Shown here: positions 7,201 through 15,551 of the stretch, piece after piece
Position numbering within the stretch: position 1 is the stretch's first letter
Layout: each line of letters begins with the position of its first letter
Assembly: GCA_902782665.1 (NCBI GenBank)
Contig: CACZOA010000041.1
Span: forward strand, 1 to 35,289
DNA length: 35,289 nucleotides
Direction: 5' to 3'
Source of the DNA: an uncultured Bacteroidales bacterium
GTDB lineage: Bacteria > Bacteroidota > Bacteroidia > Bacteroidales > Paludibacteraceae
Notes under the pieces: generated by a model
Database searches by the model: none
What the model was told of the DNA's origin: nothing
Seen by the model: the letters and a program-made list of their open reading frames with translations, nothing else
Made by a program: the position numbers and the translations under genes

Positions 7201-8550
7201 TTAATTGTGACATGAATTGCATGTTGCACATTTATGAGTCTCCCTACGGAAACGTTTTTCGATCAGAACTCTGATTCTGTTTCTTAATGCCTCAATGTCG
7301 ATCTTCTCCACAATGTCATTGGTGAACGCAAGAAGCAGTAGCATTCTTGCCTCTTTTTCTGATATTCCTCGTGTACGAAGATAGAACAGAGCCTCATCTT
7401 CAATCTGGCCTACCGTCGCTCCATGTGAACATTTCACGTCGTCAGCATAGATCTCAAGCTGTGGCTTTGTATACATCTTTGCTGTTGTCTTTGCACAAAT
7501 ATTCTTGTTGCTTTGGTATGCCTCTGTCTTTTGTGCGTTTTTTTCAACAAGGATACGACCTGCAAATGAACCGTATGAGCAATCGTCCATGACATATTTG
7601 AATAGCTCTGTGCTTTTGCAGTGCGACACTTTGTGATTTATATATGTGTCGTTGTCGATATGGTCGTGCTCGTCACCTATCGCTATTCCGCACAATGTTG
7701 TCTCTGCATGCTCTCCGTTAAGGTTGATGCGGATATTGTTGCGGGAGTATCCTGTGCGTAAAGTTATGTTGTTGATTTTTGCTTCCGATGATTTCGCCTG
7801 CTCCACATATAGAGAACTGATGTTTGTGGTCTGACGTTCTGAATCGGATAATTCGTAGTGACTGTAGTTTGAGTTTTCAGCCAAACTTACTTCAGTCACT
7901 CTGTTTGCTAAAAATTTGTGGCCAGATTCGCTATGGTTGCAGATAATCACTTTTGCGGATGCATTCTCCTCCAAAATGATGAGATTACGGCTTGTTGCCA
8001 ATAGATCGAAGTCGGCATGCATCATGTTGATTAACTGGATAGGACGCTCTATCTGTACATTCTTTGGTACAAATAACACGAATCCGTCTTGAGCGAAGGC
8101 TGTATTGAATGCCACCATCACATCTGATGCGTGAGGTGCAATCTTGCCATAATATTTACTGATGATTTCAGGATGCTCTTTTGCGACGGTGCTGAGAGAA
8201 CCTGCAATTACACCAGATTTTGCCAATTCTGCTATTTCGTCTTTAGCGATAGCCTCTGCGAAAATGTCGTTCACAACATAGAAGTTGTGTGTTTTTAGTC
8301 CGGGCACATCGCATTTATATGGTGCATTTGTGCTAGCTATTTCAACGCGACGGATATTCATTCCATATTCAGTGGCGAATACGTCTGATATATTGCTGCG
8401 TTTGTAACGTTCCTGCTCGTCTGTAGGGAATCCCATACGGCAGAACACATCAAATGCTTCATCACGGATCGCATCGAGTGGGGTGGCAGATGTGGTCTGC
8501 AACAGCTCTCTATGCTTATTGTAGATGTTTATGTATGATTCTTCTACCAT
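7201..8550 (-). CDS. sufD: Fe-S cluster assembly protein SufD
   Basis: 449 residues with the SufB/SufD right-handed beta-helix pattern. The C-terminal core (DVKCSHGATVGQIEDEALFYLRTRGIS) carries the His of the conserved CSHG motif, followed by a helical EARMLLL tail. SufD pairs with SufB to form the scaffold complex with the SufC ATPase, which builds Fe-S clusters in the cytoplasm. The start lies 3 bases after the sufC stop, so the two are translationally close. The C-terminus ends in an extra Cys-rich piece (THKCATCNSCHN) beyond the usual helix, a possible metal site of unknown meaning. Confidence 0.95.
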   Translation of the reverse strand: MVEESYINIYNKHRELLQTTSATPLDAIRDEAFDVFCRMGFPTDEQERYKRSNISDVFATEYGMNIRRVEIASTNAPYKCDVPGLKTHNFYVVNDIFAEAIAKDEIAELAKSGVIAGSLSTVAKEHPEIISKYYGKIAPHASDVMVAFNTAFAQDGFVLFVPKNVQIERPIQLINMMHADFDLLATSRNLIILEENASAKVIICNHSESGHKFLANRVTEVSLAENSNYSHYELSDSERQTTNISSLYVEQAKSSEAKINNITLRTGYSRNNIRINLNGEHAETTLCGIAIGDEHDHIDNDTYINHKVSHCKSTELFKYVMDDCSYGSFAGRILVEKNAQKTEAYQSNKNICAKTTAKMYTKPQLEIYADDVKCSHGATVGQIEDEALFYLRTRGISEKEARMLLLLAFTNDIVEKIDIEALRNRIRVLIEKRFRRETHKCATCNSCHN

Positions 8551-8553
8551 AGA

Positions 8554-9315
8554 TTATTCTCCTAACTCTTTTTTAATCCAGTCGTAACCTTTCTCCTCAA
8601 GCTCAAGAGCCAATTCCTTTCCTGCACTCTTCACAATCTTACCTTTGTAAAGCACATGTACGAAATCTGGCACGATGTAGTCGAGTAGACGCTGATAGTG
8701 AGTGATGACGATGCTCGCATTCTCACTGCTCTTCAACTTGTTGACTCCTCCTGCGACGATACGTAGCGCGTCGATGTCAAGACCAGAGTCTGTCTCGTCG
8801 AGGATAGAAAGTTTTGGCTCCAACATTGCCATCTGGAATATCTCATTACGCTTCTTTTCTCCTCCTGAGAATCCTTCGTTTACTGAACGTCCTGCAAGTT
8901 TGTTGTTCAACTCGACATATTCCTGCTTCTCACGCATTAGTTTCAAGAAATCAGATGCAGACAATGGTTCAAGACCTTTGTATTTGCGATGCTCATTGAT
9001 CGCTGCACGCATGAAGTTGGACATGCTAACTCCTGGAATCTCTACTGGATATTGGAAACTCAAGAACAATCCTTCGTGACTTCTGTCTTCTGGGGAAAGC
9101 TCAAGAAGATTCTTGCCATTGAAGATCACCTCTCCCTCAGTGACCTCGTAACTTGGATTTCCTGCCAGCACTGATGACAATGTGCTTTTGCCTGAACCGT
9201 TAGGTCCCATGATGGCGTGAACTTCTCCTGCGTTGATAGACAAGTCGATACCTTTTAGAATCTCTTTGCCGTTGCTCTTGATTATGGCGTGTAAGTTTTT
9301 TATTTCTAGTAACAT
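8554..9315 (-). CDS. sufC: Fe-S cluster assembly ATPase SufC
   Basis: 253 residues, the normal SufC length. Walker A GPNGSGKST is near residue 37, the ABC signature FSGGEKKRNE near 150, and the SufC-type Walker B LSILDETDSGLD near 172. It drives conformational change of the SufBCD scaffold. It sits between sufB (20 bases away) and sufD (3 bases away). Confidence 0.97.
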   Translation of the reverse strand: MLLEIKNLHAIIKSNGKEILKGIDLSINAGEVHAIMGPNGSGKSTLSSVLAGNPSYEVTEGEVIFNGKNLLELSPEDRSHEGLFLSFQYPVEIPGVSMSNFMRAAINEHRKYKGLEPLSASDFLKLMREKQEYVELNNKLAGRSVNEGFSGGEKKRNEIFQMAMLEPKLSILDETDSGLDIDALRIVAGGVNKLKSSENASIVITHYQRLLDYIVPDFVHVLYKGKIVKSAGKELALELEEKGYDWIKKELGE

Positions 9316-9335
9316 AGTTCTTTTTGTTTTATTGA

Positions 9336-10772
9336 TTATCCGACGCTTCCTTCCAATGATATGCTCAAAAGATTTTTTGCTTCTACTGCGAATTCCATCG
9401 GCAGTTTGCTGATTACCTCTTTTGCGTATCCGCCTACGATTAGTGCGATCGCGTCTTCTGTTTTGATTCCTCTCTGATTGCAGTAGAACACTTGGTCTTC
9501 ACTGATTTTTGATGTTGTGGCTTCGTGTTCAACTATTGCAGTCTCGTTTCTTACCTCCATGTATGGGAATGTGTGGGCTCCACATTTGTCGCCAAGCAAA
9601 AGACTGTCACATTGAGAGAAGTTTCTTGCGTTTGAAGCATTTTCCACCACTTTCACCAAACCACGGTAGCTGTTCTGGCTATGTCCGGCAGAAATACCCT
9701 TCGATACAATATGAGAGTGGGTATTCTTACCGATATGTATCATCTTTGTTCCTGTGTCTGCCTGTTGGTAGTTGTTTGTCACAGCAACAGAATAGAATTC
9801 TCCGACTGAATTGTCTCCAAGCAATACGCAACTTGGATATTTCCATGTGATTGCACTACCTGTCTCCACCTGTGTCCATGATACTTTTGAACCGTTGCCT
9901 TTGCACAAAGCACGTTTTGTGACAAAGTTGTAGATTCCTCCTTTGCCGTCTTTGTCGCCTGGATACCAGTTCTGCACCGTCGAATATTTGATTTCAGAGT
10001 GCTCCATTGCCACAAGCTCAACGATTGCCGCATGAAGCTGGTTCTCATCACGCATTGGAGCGGAGCATCCTTCAAGGTAAGAGACGTAGCTATCGTCGTC
10101 TACAACAATCAAAGTGCGCTCAAACTGACCTGAACCTTTTGCGTTGATTCGGAAATATGTGGAAAGTTCCATCGGACAACGCACTCCCTTAGGAATATAT
10201 ACAAATGTTCCGTCGCTGAAAACGGCTGAATTGAGAGCCGCATAGAAATTATCTGTATGGCTGACTACAGAGCCAAGATATTTGCGTACAAGTTCTGGGT
10301 AATTTTGTACTGCCTCACCGATTGAACAGAAAATGATGCCAAGTTCAGCAAGAGCCTCCTGCTGTGTTGTCTTTACTGAGACACTATCCATCACCGCGTC
10401 TACTGCCATTCCAGCTAGAGCTTTCTGCTCATGAAGAGGGATTCCGAGCTTGTCGAATGTTTTCAGTAGTTCAGGATCTATCTCCTTATTTTCACTGCCT
10501 TCGACTTCTGCTTTTGGAGCGGCGTAATAGTAAATGTCTTGAAAATCAATTTCTGGGATTGAAAGATGAGGCCACGTTGGCACTGTAAGTGTTTGCCAAT
10601 GACGAAAGGCTTCTAATCTGAATTCAAGCAGCCATTCCGGTTCGTTTTTCTTTTTTGAGATAAGACGGATTATGTCCTCGTTGAGACCTTTGGGAATAAC
10701 TTCGGTCTCAATATTGGTGGTAAAACCGTACTTGTAATCTTCGTTAGTAACTTTATCTACTATATTATCCAT
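9336..10772 (-). CDS. sufB: Fe-S cluster assembly protein SufB
   Basis: 478 residues. The C-terminal core has [19 protein letters not shown], containing the cysteine equivalent to the proposed scaffold Cys of E. coli SufB, then [24 protein letters not shown]. First gene of the sufB-sufC-sufD unit. A TAnnTTTG box 23 bases upstream of the start implies a very short leader. No desulfurase (sufS) or sufE is in the window, although sufS often follows sufD in Bacteroidota. Confidence 0.97.
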   Translation of the reverse strand: MDNIVDKVTNEDYKYGFTTNIETEVIPKGLNEDIIRLISKKKNEPEWLLEFRLEAFRHWQTLTVPTWPHLSIPEIDFQDIYYYAAPKAEVEGSENKEIDPELLKTFDKLGIPLHEQKALAGMAVDAVMDSVSVKTTQQEALAELGIIFCSIGEAVQNYPELVRKYLGSVVSHTDNFYAALNSAVFSDGTFVYIPKGVRCPMELSTYFRINAKGSGQFERTLIVVDDDSYVSYLEGCSAPMRDENQLHAAIVELVAMEHSEIKYSTVQNWYPGDKDGKGGIYNFVTKRALCKGNGSKVSWTQVETGSAITWKYPSCVLLGDNSVGEFYSVAVTNNYQQADTGTKMIHIGKNTHSHIVSKGISAGHSQNSYRGLVKVVENASNARNFSQCDSLLLGDKCGAHTFPYMEVRNETAIVEHEATTSKISEDQVFYCNQRGIKTEDAIALIVGGYAKEVISKLPMEFAVEAKNLLSISLEGSVG

Positions 10773-10794
10773 AGAGTCGTTTTACATATTTTTG

Positions 10795-10802
10795 CAAAAG
10801 TA
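10795..10802 (-). promoter_or_regulatory. Putative -7 box of the suf operon
   Basis: Minus-strand TACTTTTG, fitting TAnnTTTG, 23 bases before the sufB start. It shares the sufB-DUF456 divergent gap of 111 bases with the plus-strand start at 10884. Confidence 0.55.
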
Positions 10803-10883
10803 ATAAAATTAGTGGGTTAGTTTTAGGGTTGGTCGATGATTTTTTGCCAACTTTGCATTATAATCAAATAAAAAGAAGAGCTT

Positions 10884-11393
10884 ATGGAGATTGGTGTGGT
10901 TTTGACAGTGTGTTTGATTTTGGTTGTTGCGGGCCTTATCGGAAGTGTGGTTCCAGGATTGCCTGGTACACCTTTGTATCTAGTTGCGATGCTGATCGCC
11001 CGTTTTTGTGGCGACGTGGAGATGTCCAATTTGGAGTTGTTTGTCATCTTTATATTGGTTGCGGCTACTTTTGCGGTTGATTTCTTCCTGCCGATGTGGA
11101 CGACGAAAAAGTTTGGAGGAACGAAAGCGGGAGTCTATGGTAGTATTGTCGGATTATTGGTAGGTTTGTTTTTGCCTGTACCTTTGCCTCCAGGCACAGC
11201 TACGATTATTTGTATGTTCCTTGGTGCTATTATCGGAGAGTATATTGCAGGTCAAAGTAATGATGTCGCTGTAAAATCAGGTATGGGCAATCTCATAGGG
11301 TTTATTGTGGCGACGACGGTAAAGTTCGCTTTGGGTGTCTATTGTGGTTGGCGACTGATCTCATTCGGATTGGATTTTTTCAATAAAAATTAA
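10884..11393 (+). CDS. DUF456 family membrane protein
   Basis: 169 residues, almost entirely hydrophobic, with about five membrane segments. It contains the GSVVPGLPGTPLY, FFLPMWTTKKFGGTKAG and GLFLPVPLPPGT blocks typical of DUF456 proteins. Function unknown. It is transcribed divergently from sufB and followed 60 bases downstream by a terminator, so it is a single-gene unit. Confidence 0.88.
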   Translation: MEIGVVLTVCLILVVAGLIGSVVPGLPGTPLYLVAMLIARFCGDVEMSNLELFVIFILVAATFAVDFFLPMWTTKKFGGTKAGVYGSIVGLLVGLFLPVPLPPGTATIICMFLGAIIGEYIAGQSNDVAVKSGMGNLIGFIVATTVKFALGVYCGWRLISFGLDFFNKN

Positions 11394-11453
11394 TCTGTAG
11401 CCAAAATCAATTGACAGAATATCACTATAATAAATAGTGCTTACTGAAATATG

Positions 11454-11489
11454 AAAGAGCAAAGGAGTTGAATTTCCTTTGCTCTTTTT
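11454..11489 (+). terminator. Rho-independent terminator after the DUF456 gene
   Basis: A 13-bp perfect stem (arms 11454-11466 and 11475-11487) with an 8-base loop, the arms ending in a T run (CTTTTT). The A tract on the left also gives T residues on the minus strand, so it may work both ways. Confidence 0.9.
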
Positions 11490-11568
11490 AGTTTAAATTA
11501 TTAATTGTTAGTTTGCTAAAACTCAACAACAATTTTGCAGGATATCAATTTTTTTTAATTCTTCAAAA

Positions 11569-11934
11569 TTAATTCAAAAAGGTCATTAGCCAATTTTTTA
11601 CTTTTTCTGAGTATAGGCATAAAAGCATTAGCCCAAGATACAAACTGCTGAAAATCACATAGGCATCCCAATATTTGGGGTGTCTATAACTAACTATAGT
11701 AATGCCATACGAAATAATGAAGTATTGCAGAAGAGTAATCACCACATAAGGAGTCCTTATATCGGAATTTCTAGATTTTTTGATACAAAAAGACACAATA
11801 ACAAATGGTCCAAATAAAAAAAGGAATTGGAAAAAATATCCTTTGATATTTTCAAGACTTCCAAAATCCGAGTCATCCCAAACTCTGGCAAAAAAATATG
11901 CAATCATCAATATGATTTCATATATACACATCAT
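11569..11934 (-). CDS. Small hypothetical membrane protein
   Basis: 121 residues with four hydrophobic segments (about 3-18, 33-50, 65-83 and 88-107) separated by charged stretches. I do not recognise a family. The coding region is more AT-rich than its neighbours and sits in a patch with a possible transposase remnant, which hints at foreign origin. No -7 box was found upstream. It may be a real orphan gene or a decaying one; the ordered hydrophobic/charged pattern favours a real protein. Confidence 0.55.
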   Translation of the reverse strand: MMCIYEIILMIAYFFARVWDDSDFGSLENIKGYFFQFLFLFGPFVIVSFCIKKSRNSDIRTPYVVITLLQYFIISYGITIVSYRHPKYWDAYVIFSSLYLGLMLLCLYSEKVKNWLMTFLN

Positions 11935-12109
11935 AAAGAAGTATATATCATTATCACAACAAAATTTTTCCTGTTCATTTATTTGCTATTTTGTTATAGC
12001 GTTCATTTGTTTGATGTCAATTCGATGAATTTAACTGATTGGTTATTTGCAAATAGTGTTGCTCTTTTGTGATTGTAAAGTGAAAATAGACAAAACGAAA
12101 AACAACACC

Positions 12110-12172
12110 ATGACTACCGAAAACAAAAATATTGAAATTTTCTGTATGGTAGACAATCACTACAAACTTTTA
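12110..12172 (+). pseudogene. Possible remnant of an IS982-like transposase N-terminus
   Basis: An ATG at 12110 opens a frame reading MTTENKNIEIFCMVDNHYK, which resembles the IEIFC(x)(I/V)D start of IS982-family transposases. The resemblance ends within about 20 residues, where the frame runs into the antisense end of the PAP2 gene. No terminal inverted repeats or rest of the transposase are seen, so this is at most a fragment. Confidence 0.3.
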
Positions 12173-13030
12173 AAATCCTATGTTGAAACTGATTATGGGT
12201 GGAATAGCGTCTGCAGTTGTTATGTCGAAATCTTTTTCTGATCTGGATTTTTGGTAATGCAGAGCTGGAATTATAAATCCACAGGCGGTGCCAATTGTCG
12301 CTCCTGCGAGGACGTCAGTGAAAAAATGGTTTCCACTTGCCATACGTAGTCCTCCTGTTAATGCGGCAATACCAAAGGAAAAGCCTGCTACTGCAGCTTT
12401 CCATTTCGAATTTGGAAAACTGTGACAAAAAACAGATGTTGTAAATGCTGCTCCAGAAAATGACATCCCAGTATGTCCGGATGGAAAAGAACAGTTCCAA
12501 TCCCCTGCGTCGACTTTGGCTTGTGAATATCCGTCGAAATACATGTATGGACGTGCTCGATGTACTAGAAACTTTGTCCATTGTAGTATGCCATTTGTAA
12601 GAAGCATCGTTTCAGCGTACATTGTCCCGATGGTTGCCCATTCACTATTCGGTGCCGTTGTCAGAATAAAAGGTGTTGCCATGGCTACTCCTAGAGTGGC
12701 TGTTCCGACGATGTGGAGCTTCTTGTTGTATGGCCTCATGAATATTTGGTCAATCTTGGGAAGACGGTTTTTGCCCCAATCTTGTGGTTTATATTCGTTT
12801 CTTTTTAAATGTAGGATTTGATTGCAAATCAGAGCGGATCCGCTAAGTGCTGTGCCAAGTCCGATTTGTATTCCTTCATTTACAGGTTTAAGTTTATATG
12901 TCTGGATGTAATCAGAATCAGAGGCATAGAGTGGACTTGTCAAGAATAGAAATAATGTGACGAAAATAGTGTAAATCATATTCTTAACTGTTGTGCTGCT
13001 CTTTGATAATGCCAAACTGTTATTGCTCAT
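12170..13030 (-). CDS. PAP2 family membrane-associated phosphatase
   Basis: 286 residues with the three PAP2 motifs: KFLVHRARP, CSFPSGHTG and LRMASGNHFFTDVLAG. A hydrophobic segment MIYTIFVTLFLFLTSPLYAS acts as signal or anchor, and the C-terminus ends in SFNIGF. The family removes phosphate from lipid phosphates such as undecaprenyl pyrophosphate, phosphatidate or lipid A; the substrate is not evident. I used the start at 13030 because an A-rich stretch precedes it; the start at 12979 would place the signal sequence at the very N-terminus. It lies downstream of the aldolase gene but is separated from it by a terminator. Confidence 0.88.
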   Translation of the reverse strand: MSNNSLALSKSSTTVKNMIYTIFVTLFLFLTSPLYASDSDYIQTYKLKPVNEGIQIGLGTALSGSALICNQILHLKRNEYKPQDWGKNRLPKIDQIFMRPYNKKLHIVGTATLGVAMATPFILTTAPNSEWATIGTMYAETMLLTNGILQWTKFLVHRARPYMYFDGYSQAKVDAGDWNCSFPSGHTGMSFSGAAFTTSVFCHSFPNSKWKAAVAGFSFGIAALTGGLRMASGNHFFTDVLAGATIGTACGFIIPALHYQKSRSEKDFDITTADAIPPIISFNIGF

Positions 13031-13062
13031 TTTTTTTTCTCTCTGATTGTTTTGAATGAGAA

Positions 13063-13094
13063 TAAAAAAGGGATGCTGATTTCAGCATCCCTCA
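13063..13094 (-). terminator. Rho-independent terminator after fba
   Basis: A 10-bp perfect stem (arms 13070-13079 and 13082-13091) with a tiny loop is followed on the minus strand by TTTTTT. It lies 24 bases past the aldolase stop. Confidence 0.92.
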
Positions 13095-13114
13095 TTTTGT
13101 ATCGTTTGAATAGA

Positions 13115-14125
13115 TTATTCAGCCTTACCCTTAGAACCAAGAACGTTAACGATCTTGTGAGTGTACATCTTAATCATCTCCTTACGAGCGTCACCACAGT
13201 ACTGACGTGGGTCGAAGTGATCTGGGTGCTCAGCGAAGTGCTTACGAACAGCACCTGTGAAAGCAAGACGAGAGTCTGAGTCGATGTTGATCTTACATAC
13301 AGCTGACTTAGAAGCCTTAGTCAACTCTGACTCAGGAATACCGATTGCGTTAGGCAACTTACCACCGTAAGTGTTGCACATCTCAACGTACTCCTCAGGA
13401 ACTGAAGAAGAACCGTGAAGAACGATAGGGAAACCACCCTGCTTCTCAAACTTCTTCATTACGCCCTCAAGAACGTCGAATGCCAATGGTGGAGGAACAA
13501 GCTTTCCAGTTTTTGGATCGCGTGTACACTGCTCAGGAGTGAACTTGTATGCACCGTGAGAAGTACCGATTGAAATAGCTAGAGAGTCACAACCTGTACG
13601 AGTAGCGAAATCTACTACCTCCTCAGGGTTAGTGTATGTGTGGTGGTCTGCAGAAACCTCATCCTCAACACCAGCCAATACACCAAGCTCACCCTCAACT
13701 GTAACATCGAACTTGTGAGCGTAGTCACAAACCTTCTTTGTTAGAGCAACGTTCTCCTCGTATGGAAGGTGTGAACCATCGATCATAACTGAAGAAAAAC
13801 CGTTGTCGATACAATCCTTGCAAAGCTCGAAAGAATCACCGTGGTCAAGGTGAAGAACGATCTGTGGCTTCTCCCAACCTAGCTCCTTAGCGTACTCTAC
13901 TGCTGCCATACCTAGGTAACGAAGAATAGTTCCGTTAGCGTAGTTACGTGCACCCTTAGAAACCTGAAGGATAACTGGTGACTTCTCTGTTGCTGCTGCT
14001 GTTACGATAGCCTGAAGCTGCTCAAGATTGTTGAAGTTGAAAGCTGGAACAGCGTAACCGCCCTTAAGTGCCTTGGCAAACATCTCCTTAGTGTTTACCA
14101 AGCCTAACTCTTTGTAATTTACCAT
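13115..14125 (-). CDS. fba: Class II fructose-1,6-bisphosphate aldolase
   Basis: 336 residues. Zn-binding LHLDHGDS (His95) is followed by VMIDGSH, VEGELG, GTSHGAYKF and LHGSSSVPEEY, all class II aldolase signatures. It interconverts fructose-1,6-bisphosphate with dihydroxyacetone phosphate and glyceraldehyde-3-phosphate in glycolysis and gluconeogenesis. The ordered, restricted codon choice suggests high expression, like the PEP carboxykinase gene at the right edge. Single-gene unit with its own promoter box and terminator. Confidence 0.97.
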   Translation of the reverse strand: MVNYKELGLVNTKEMFAKALKGGYAVPAFNFNNLEQLQAIVTAAATEKSPVILQVSKGARNYANGTILRYLGMAAVEYAKELGWEKPQIVLHLDHGDSFELCKDCIDNGFSSVMIDGSHLPYEENVALTKKVCDYAHKFDVTVEGELGVLAGVEDEVSADHHTYTNPEEVVDFATRTGCDSLAISIGTSHGAYKFTPEQCTRDPKTGKLVPPPLAFDVLEGVMKKFEKQGGFPIVLHGSSSVPEEYVEMCNTYGGKLPNAIGIPESELTKASKSAVCKINIDSDSRLAFTGAVRKHFAEHPDHFDPRQYCGDARKEMIKMYTHKIVNVLGSKGKAE

Positions 14126-14165
14126 TTTATGAAAAAATTAAATATTTTTCGTTATTATCCGTCTA

Positions 14166-14173
14166 CAAAGGTA
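14166..14173 (-). promoter_or_regulatory. Putative -7 box of fba
   Basis: Minus-strand TACCTTTG, fitting TAnnTTTG, 41 bases upstream of the aldolase start. Confidence 0.6.
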
Positions 14174-14328
14174 ATAATTTTTCTTATTGTAGATGTGTTT
14201 GTTGTTCAACTTTTTTGTGTTATATCATGACTTAAAACTATATGGTTTGTGAAAGGTGAGACATATTATAAAGTGAAATGTACATATTAAATTGTGCAAA
14301 AACTTAATTTATATATGTACTATAAAAC

Positions 14329-14366
14329 AGAAGATCATTGCGGGTGTTGACCTGCAATGATCTTCT
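14329..14366 (-). terminator. Strong stem-loop terminator after the outer-membrane barrel gene
   Basis: A 13-bp perfect stem (arms 14329-14341 and 14354-14366), with extra pairs possible inside the loop, is followed on the minus strand by GTTTTATAG. It lies about 70 bases beyond the stop codon. Confidence 0.8.
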
Positions 14367-14435
14367 ATAAATTCTAAAATTGTCTTATAAACTAAACAAT
14401 TAACTATTTAGAATTCGCTATTTCCGAGTCTCAGA

Positions 14436-15287
14436 TTAGAACTTGAAACCTAGGAATACGCGGAAGTTGTTGAATCTTCTCTTTGCATCTTTGTCTGCCT
14501 GCTCTGTAGCACCCAAAATGCTGTTCATCATATCACCTAAGCCCATGTCATCGTTGCTTGGCTGTGTTGTTGTGTTATCATCGTCATCAAACCAGTCAAC
14601 TGTCTTCAATTTAGCGATGTTATACTCGATACCAGCCTGGAATACTTTGAAACGGAAAGATGCACCGATAAAGTGAGATACTCCGAATCCCCATACTGTT
14701 TCATCAACACCTGCGATGCCGCTCATCATATTGCTAAGACCACCAAAACCAAGCTCTTCAAGTTCTTTCTTAGAATCTGCTGCTGCACCTACAGCTTCTG
14801 AGTTGTTTAGAGCTAGTGTAGCACCTACGTTATAGAATGCGTCAACTGCCATTTCATTACCCAAGTAGAAAGTTCCGATAACACCTGGCATTAATAGACC
14901 TGCCTGCACGTGAGTTGTCTTCTGATACTCTTCACCTTCGAATGAATATGTTGTCTTTCCAATTCCGAAATCTAACCAACGAGCGTCGATTGCAATTCCA
15001 AAATTACCTGGATTAGCAACATACCAACGGTTGTCGATGCTCATACCGAACAATGGAATGTTCTTTGTCTCGTAGCCAGCCTCTTCTTTAGCTGCATCTT
15101 CTGCTGCATCCATCAAATTTCCGAATAGACCTCCGTCTTCTTCTACTTCAACTAGACCGTACTTCTCCTCATTGTAGAATCCAGCGTGAAATTTCAAACC
15201 GAATCCGTTGTCTTCTCCCTGCTCCTGGGCGAAAGATACTGATGACATACTACATAGTGTTGCGATTAGTAGAAATACCTTTTTCAT
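14436..15287 (-). CDS. Putative outer-membrane beta-barrel protein, unknown function
   Basis: 283 residues with a clear signal peptide (MKKVFLLIATLCSMSSVSFAQ) and an alternating-residue pattern. Two long acidic/Gly loops are present (around residues 45-70 and 235-265, with DDDDN and several Met/Gly/Asp residues), and the C-terminal strand NFRVFLGFKF ends in Phe. These features suggest a small outer-membrane barrel. I do not recognise a specific family. Single-gene unit with an 87-base leader and its own terminator. Confidence 0.7.
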   Translation of the reverse strand: MKKVFLLIATLCSMSSVSFAQEQGEDNGFGLKFHAGFYNEEKYGLVEVEEDGGLFGNLMDAAEDAAKEEAGYETKNIPLFGMSIDNRWYVANPGNFGIAIDARWLDFGIGKTTYSFEGEEYQKTTHVQAGLLMPGVIGTFYLGNEMAVDAFYNVGATLALNNSEAVGAAADSKKELEELGFGGLSNMMSGIAGVDETVWGFGVSHFIGASFRFKVFQAGIEYNIAKLKTVDWFDDDDNTTTQPSNDDMGLGDMMNSILGATEQADKDAKRRFNNFRVFLGFKF

Positions 15288-15379
15288 TTAAATTGTTTTT
15301 GTAGTTTAACTCCTGTTTATTTTTATTTCATCAGAAAGGAGTAGGAGTGATAACTCTCTCTGTGATTTAATTTCGGGTG

Positions 15380-15410
15380 CAAAGATATGTTCTTTGTTGT
15401 TTCCGGCAAC
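15380..15410 (-). promoter_or_regulatory. Putative promoter (-33/-7) of the outer-membrane barrel gene
   Basis: Minus-strand GTTG at 15407-15410 and TATCTTTG at 15380-15387 with a 19-base spacer, close to the Bacteroidota TTTG/TAnnTTTG arrangement. The start codon is about 90 bases downstream, so the mRNA has a long leader. Confidence 0.6.
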
Positions 15411-15494
15411 TATGAAATTGTGTCATCTGTAAAGATTTTGGCCGAATTTTAATAATATTTAACATTGTTTTGTAACATATTCTATCATTTGTGC

Positions 15495-15530
15495 AAAAAA
15501 TAAGAGGCGAACCTTACGATTCGCCTCTTA
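15495..15530 (-). terminator. Rho-independent terminator after the DUF1015 gene
   Basis: A 10-bp perfect stem (arms 15501-15510 and 15521-15530) with a 10-base loop is followed on the minus strand by a run of six T residues. It is 21 bases after the stop at 15552. Confidence 0.92.
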
Positions 15531-15551
15531 TAAAATTTATCTAATTGTGCA

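Larger units (their letters stand above)
14126..14435. other. Non-coding gap between the outer-membrane barrel gene and fba
   Basis: No gene is seen. It holds the fba promoter box (14166-14173), an imperfect inverted repeat (14280-14320: GTACATAT...AAATT arms of 14-15 bases with one extra base in one arm) and the terminator of the upstream gene (14329-14366). Confidence 0.75.
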
